From positions 1-9,404 of the forward strand of contig JBKPBQ010000423.1 in the NCBI GenBank assembly GCA_046726955.1: a stretch of DNA of 9,404 nt, read 5' to 3'. A program made the position numbers and the translations under genes. Of the stretch, positions 7,018 to 9,404 are shown one piece after another. A model generated the notes under the pieces. That model made no database searches. It saw only the letters and a program-made list of their open reading frames with translations, and was not told where the DNA came from. Position 1 is the first letter of the stretch; each line of letters begins with the position of its first letter. This stretch comes from CAVPGH01 sp046726955 (GTDB lineage: Bacteria > Acidobacteriota > Vicinamibacteria > Fen-336).

Positions 7018-7981
7018 GCCGGTCCTCTCCGTCCGCGTCCTGCTCCACCCGATCTTTCCGACCGGATGGTCTTCGTTCCTTGCCCTTCTTCCCGCCCTTG
7101 CCCTTGTCCTCCGCCTCCAGGAGCGCGCGCGCCACCTCGAGCTCCTTGCGCTGGTTCTCGTCGACCTTCGGGTACTCCAGGCTCAGGTCCTCGAGGGCGT
7201 CGATGACGGCGGCCGCCACCACCAGGCGGGAGAACCACTTCTTGTTCGCGGGCACCACGTACCAGGGAGCGTCGGCGCTGGCCGTGTTGCGGATCGCGTC
7301 CTCGTAGGCCTCCATGTACTCGTCCCAGTGCTCGCGCTCGCGCGCGTCCGCGGAGGAGAACTTCCAGTTCTTCTCCGAGCGGTCCAGCCGCTCCAGGAAG
7401 CGCTTCTTCTGCTCCTTCTCCGAGATGTTCAGGAAGAACTTGCGGATGGCGATGCCGTTGCGGGTGGCGTAGCGCTCGAAGCAGCAGATGTCCTCGAAGC
7501 GGTGCTTCCAGATGTCGTCGCCGAGGAGGTCGGAGGGGATCTTCTGCCCGCGCAGGTACTCCGGGTGGACGCGGACGACCAGGACCTCCTCGTAGTACGA
7601 GCGGTTGAAGACGCCGATGCGGCCGCGCTCCGGCAGCGCCTTGCTCGTGCGCCAGAGGTAGTCGTGGTCGAGCTCCTCCGACGAGGGCGTCTTGAAGGAG
7701 TAGACCTGGCAGCCCTGGGGGTTGAGGCCCGACATCACGTGCTTGATGGTGCCGTCCTTGCCCGCCGCGTCCATCGCCTGGAAGACGAGGAGGAGCGCCC
7801 AGCGGTCCTGGGCGTAGAGCCGGTCCTGCAGCTCGGCGAGCCGCTCCACGCCGGCGCGCAGCAGGTCCCCCGCCGCCTCCTTGTCCTCGAGCCCGCCGGT
7901 GTCCCCGGGATCGTGGTCCTTCAGGCGGAACTTCTTGCCGTTCGTGACGCGGTAGGGCTTCGCGAAATCACCGGGCTTCAA
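7001..7981 (-). CDS. ppk2: PPK2-family polyphosphate kinase / polyphosphate:nucleotide phosphotransferase
   Basis: Encodes 326 residues. PPK2 enzymes move phosphate between polyphosphate and nucleoside mono- or diphosphates in the cytoplasm. Visible family motifs are DPGDTGG (24-30), the Walker A-like QAMDAAGKDGTIKHVMSG (68-85), NPQGCQVYSFK (87-97), the Walker B-like GVFNRSYYEEVLVVRVHP (123-140), and a lid region rich in Lys/Arg (about 189-206). Length and motifs fit the single-domain PPK2 group, but I cannot assign the class (AMP- or ADP-phosphorylating) from motifs alone. The TTG start is chosen because GGGAGG lies 6 bases upstream, no earlier in-frame start exists and the first conserved motif follows closely. 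Residues from about 291 form a charged, low-complexity tail rich in Lys, Gly, Glu and Asp that is probably disordered. The gene follows the nucleotide transporter by 22 bases and overlaps the barrel gene by 17. Confidence 0.93.
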   Translation of the reverse strand: MKPGDFAKPYRVTNGKKFRLKDHDPGDTGGLEDKEAAGDLLRAGVERLAELQDRLYAQDRWALLLVFQAMDAAGKDGTIKHVMSGLNPQGCQVYSFKTPSSEELDHDYLWRTSKALPERGRIGVFNRSYYEEVLVVRVHPEYLRGQKIPSDLLGDDIWKHRFEDICCFERYATRNGIAIRKFFLNISEKEQKKRFLERLDRSEKNWKFSSADAREREHWDEYMEAYEDAIRNTASADAPWYVVPANKKWFSRLVVAAAVIDALEDLSLEYPKVDENQRKELEVARALLEAEDKGKGGKKGKERRPSGRKDRVEQDADGEDRLEEKA

Positions 7982-7987
7982 AGAGGG

Positions 7988-7993
7988 CCTCCC
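7988..7993 (-). promoter_or_regulatory. Ribosome binding site supporting the TTG start of PPK2
   Basis: GGGAGG on the minus strand, 6 bases before the TTG at 7981 and within the 22-base gap after the transporter stop codon. Confidence 0.6.
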
Positions 7994-8003
7994 ACTCGAA
8001 GGG

Positions 8004-9350
8004 TCAGGCGACGGGAGCGGCCGCTTCCATGCGCCGCCGGTTCTCCCGACTGAGCAGCGTCACGATGAAGAGCCACACCGCGGCCAGACCGACGTTGACG
8101 GCGGCGAAGACGGGCAGCGTGAAGGCGAGCGCGCTCCCCAGGTAGACGAGCCCGGCGGAGAGCACGTCGCCGGAGCGCATGAAGAACGAGTCCACCGCCG
8201 CCTTCGCCTTGTACTTGGCCTCGCGGCTCGTGGGCAGCCAGAGGGCCTGCTTGAGCGTGTTGTTGAGCGAGTAGTCGGTCGCGTTGTCGAGCACCTTGAC
8301 GTTGCGGACGAAGACGAGGGAGGGGGAGAAGAAGGCGCTCGCGTAGCCGACGAGCGCGATCAGGGGATGGATGAAGAGGGCTCGCCCCACCCCCAGGAAC
8401 TTGATGATCCGGCTCACCGCGAACATCTGCACGAGGAATCCCACGAGGTTCACCACCGCGAAGTAGTTGCTCCCGTAGAAGCCGCCCACGAACTTCTCGC
8501 GCTCCTCGCGGCTCGACTCGTCCGTGCCGAACCTCTGCTCCGCCTGCTGGACCACGAGCTTGCCGAGCACGAACTCCCCCGTGGTGTTCACGAGGTTCAG
8601 CACCACGATGAAGGCGGCGATGAGGAACAGGTAGCGCTCCTTCCGGATGAGCTCGAACCCGCCTTCCTTCCCCAGGGGGCTCTCCGCCTCCGCCGCCCGC
8701 TCCGGCGCCTCGCGCCGCACCTCGCTCGCGCTCACGACCTTCACGATGACGATACAGGCGGCGACGATCCCGCAGGCCACGAGGCCGGGGACGTAGGGGC
8801 CGGCCGATTTGATGAACCGGCCGGCGTACACAGCGCCCAGCCAGGCCCCGAGGCTCGCCCCCACGCCAACGATGGGGATGAGCCGCTTGCCCTGCTCTTT
8901 CGTGTAGACGTCGTTGACGAAGGCCCAGAACTGCGCGATGCCCAGGGTGTTGAATATCCCGGCCCACACGAAGTACGGGATACCGACGTGCATGCCGGCG
9001 CGGCTCACGAACATGAAGAGGACCGGGAAGCAGAGGAGGAGGACGGTGACCCCGGTGATGAGCCTGACCCGGTCCACGCGCGAGGCGAAGGCGCCGAACG
9101 CGGGGACGAGGAAGAGCAGCAGGACGGCCTGCAGCGCGGCGGTATACGCCTTCCCCGCCGCGCCGACATCGGTGAGGATGAGCGCCTCGCGGACGGTCTT
9201 GAAGATGTAGTAGCCGAACTGGAGGAGGAAGAAGTTCAGGGTGAGGAGGAGGGCCGTCCCTCCCTCTCCCGCCCGTACCTCGGCCACGATGCCGAGCAGC
9301 TTCTCCAGCCCGGACCGCGGCTGCGGCACGGCGGCGGCGGCTGCGCTCAT
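8004..9350 (-). CDS. ATP/ADP-translocase-type (Tlc/Npt) nucleotide transporter
   Basis: Encodes 448 residues with about 11-12 predicted membrane segments (for example 33-50, 69-90, 97-117, 123-145, 157-178, 184-206, 240-262, 293-315, 324-343, 398-414, 416-434). It resembles the bacterial relatives of the Rickettsia/Chlamydia nucleotide carriers rather than a generic MFS pump. The signs are the first-segment FKTVREALIL (50-59), FWAFVNDVYTKEQGKRLIP (141-159), the following glycine-rich segment (VGVGASLGAWLGA), and the late NATDYSLNNTLKQALWLP and KAKAAVDSFFMRSGD motifs (356-394). Related proteins exchange ATP for ADP, or move NTPs or NAD; free-living relatives are mostly uncharacterised. Start: ATG at 9350 with GAGGTGA upstream. 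It is the first complete gene of the tight minus-strand run, directly before PPK2, which supports a role in nucleotide supply. Substrate and direction are not shown by the sequence. Confidence 0.85.
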   Translation of the reverse strand: MSAAAAAVPQPRSGLEKLLGIVAEVRAGEGGTALLLTLNFFLLQFGYYIFKTVREALILTDVGAAGKAYTAALQAVLLLFLVPAFGAFASRVDRVRLITGVTVLLLCFPVLFMFVSRAGMHVGIPYFVWAGIFNTLGIAQFWAFVNDVYTKEQGKRLIPIVGVGASLGAWLGAVYAGRFIKSAGPYVPGLVACGIVAACIVIVKVVSASEVRREAPERAAEAESPLGKEGGFELIRKERYLFLIAAFIVVLNLVNTTGEFVLGKLVVQQAEQRFGTDESSREEREKFVGGFYGSNYFAVVNLVGFLVQMFAVSRIIKFLGVGRALFIHPLIALVGYASAFFSPSLVFVRNVKVLDNATDYSLNNTLKQALWLPTSREAKYKAKAAVDSFFMRSGDVLSAGLVYLGSALAFTLPVFAAVNVGLAAVWLFIVTLLSRENRRRMEAAAPVA

Positions 9351-9354
9351 CTCG

Positions 9355-9361
9355 TCACCTC
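9355..9361 (-). promoter_or_regulatory. Ribosome binding site for the nucleotide transporter
   Basis: GAGGTGA on the minus strand, 4 bases before the ATG at 9350. The surroundings (AGGTGACGA-N-ATGAG) closely match those of the fused barrel gene start at 2620, so both probably have strong initiation. Confidence 0.65.
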
Positions 9362-9390
9362 TCGTGCTCCAACGATGGTGCGCGGTCGGC

Positions 9391-9404
9391 TCAGAAGGTG
9401 AACC
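9391..9404 (-). CDS. Possible 3' end of an upstream gene (partial)
   Basis: Reading into the window on the minus strand, one frame ends with codons for Phe-Thr-Phe and then TGA at 9393-9391. This is 40 bases before the transporter start. A terminal Phe with alternating pattern is typical of outer-membrane barrels, so another barrel gene may precede the operon. Only three codons are visible, so this is a weak call. Confidence 0.22.

Noticed and set aside
8004..9350. Reading the carrier as an ordinary MFS drug efflux pump.
   Set aside because: The conserved segments fit the Tlc/Npt nucleotide transporter relatives, and the neighbouring PPK2 supports nucleotide handling.
8367..9401. A 344-codon plus-strand open frame antisense to the nucleotide transporter.
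   Set aside because: The composition is dominated by Glu, His, Asp and Arg, the usual reverse image of a membrane protein gene. The transporter has clear family motifs.

Overview
The window is GC-rich and gene-dense, and comes from a Gram-negative bacterium: two genes encode outer-membrane beta-barrels with signal peptides and C-terminal aromatic residues. A BlaI/M56 regulator pair, an ATP/ADP-translocase-type carrier, a PPK2 and D15-like surface antigens together resemble what is common in Acidobacteriota and similar soil lineages. That placement is inference from gene content; there is no rRNA or other phylogenetic marker. I see no tRNA, rRNA, CRISPR, insertion sequence or phage gene.

Layout. 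(1) 62-2620, minus: a secreted 852-residue protein joining a periplasmic domain with kinase-like motifs (DRHxxQ, then EDRDQAF), a middle domain with RTX-like motifs, and a C-terminal Omp85/D15-type barrel. (2) 2621-2812: a divergent intergenic region with a BlaI-type operator core (TACAATTGTA) and a degenerate second copy 52 bp away. (3) 2813-4043, plus: an overlapping pair, a BlaI/MecI-type repressor and a short BlaR1-like M56 metallopeptidase. (4) 4044-4069: a short convergent gap with an imperfect hairpin. (5) 4070-9350, minus: an apparent four-gene operon read from right to left: nucleotide (ATP/ADP-type) transporter, PPK2 polyphosphate kinase, D15-like outer-membrane barrel, and a secreted protein with a second, different kinase-like motif set. 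The gaps and overlaps are 22 bp gap, 17 bp overlap and 7 bp overlap. (6) The right edge holds the last codons of another minus-strand gene ending in Phe-Thr-Phe-stop.

How the genes may work together. The operon combines inner-membrane nucleotide exchange, polyphosphate-dependent nucleotide phosphorylation, an outer-membrane barrel and an exported kinase-like protein. On the other side of the BlaI/M56 pair, the same two-part theme (kinase-like domain plus barrel) occurs as one fused polypeptide. The hypothesis of most interest is an envelope phosphotransfer system whose nucleotide supply is linked to polyphosphate. The sequence shows the parts and their tight spacing; the mechanism is inference.
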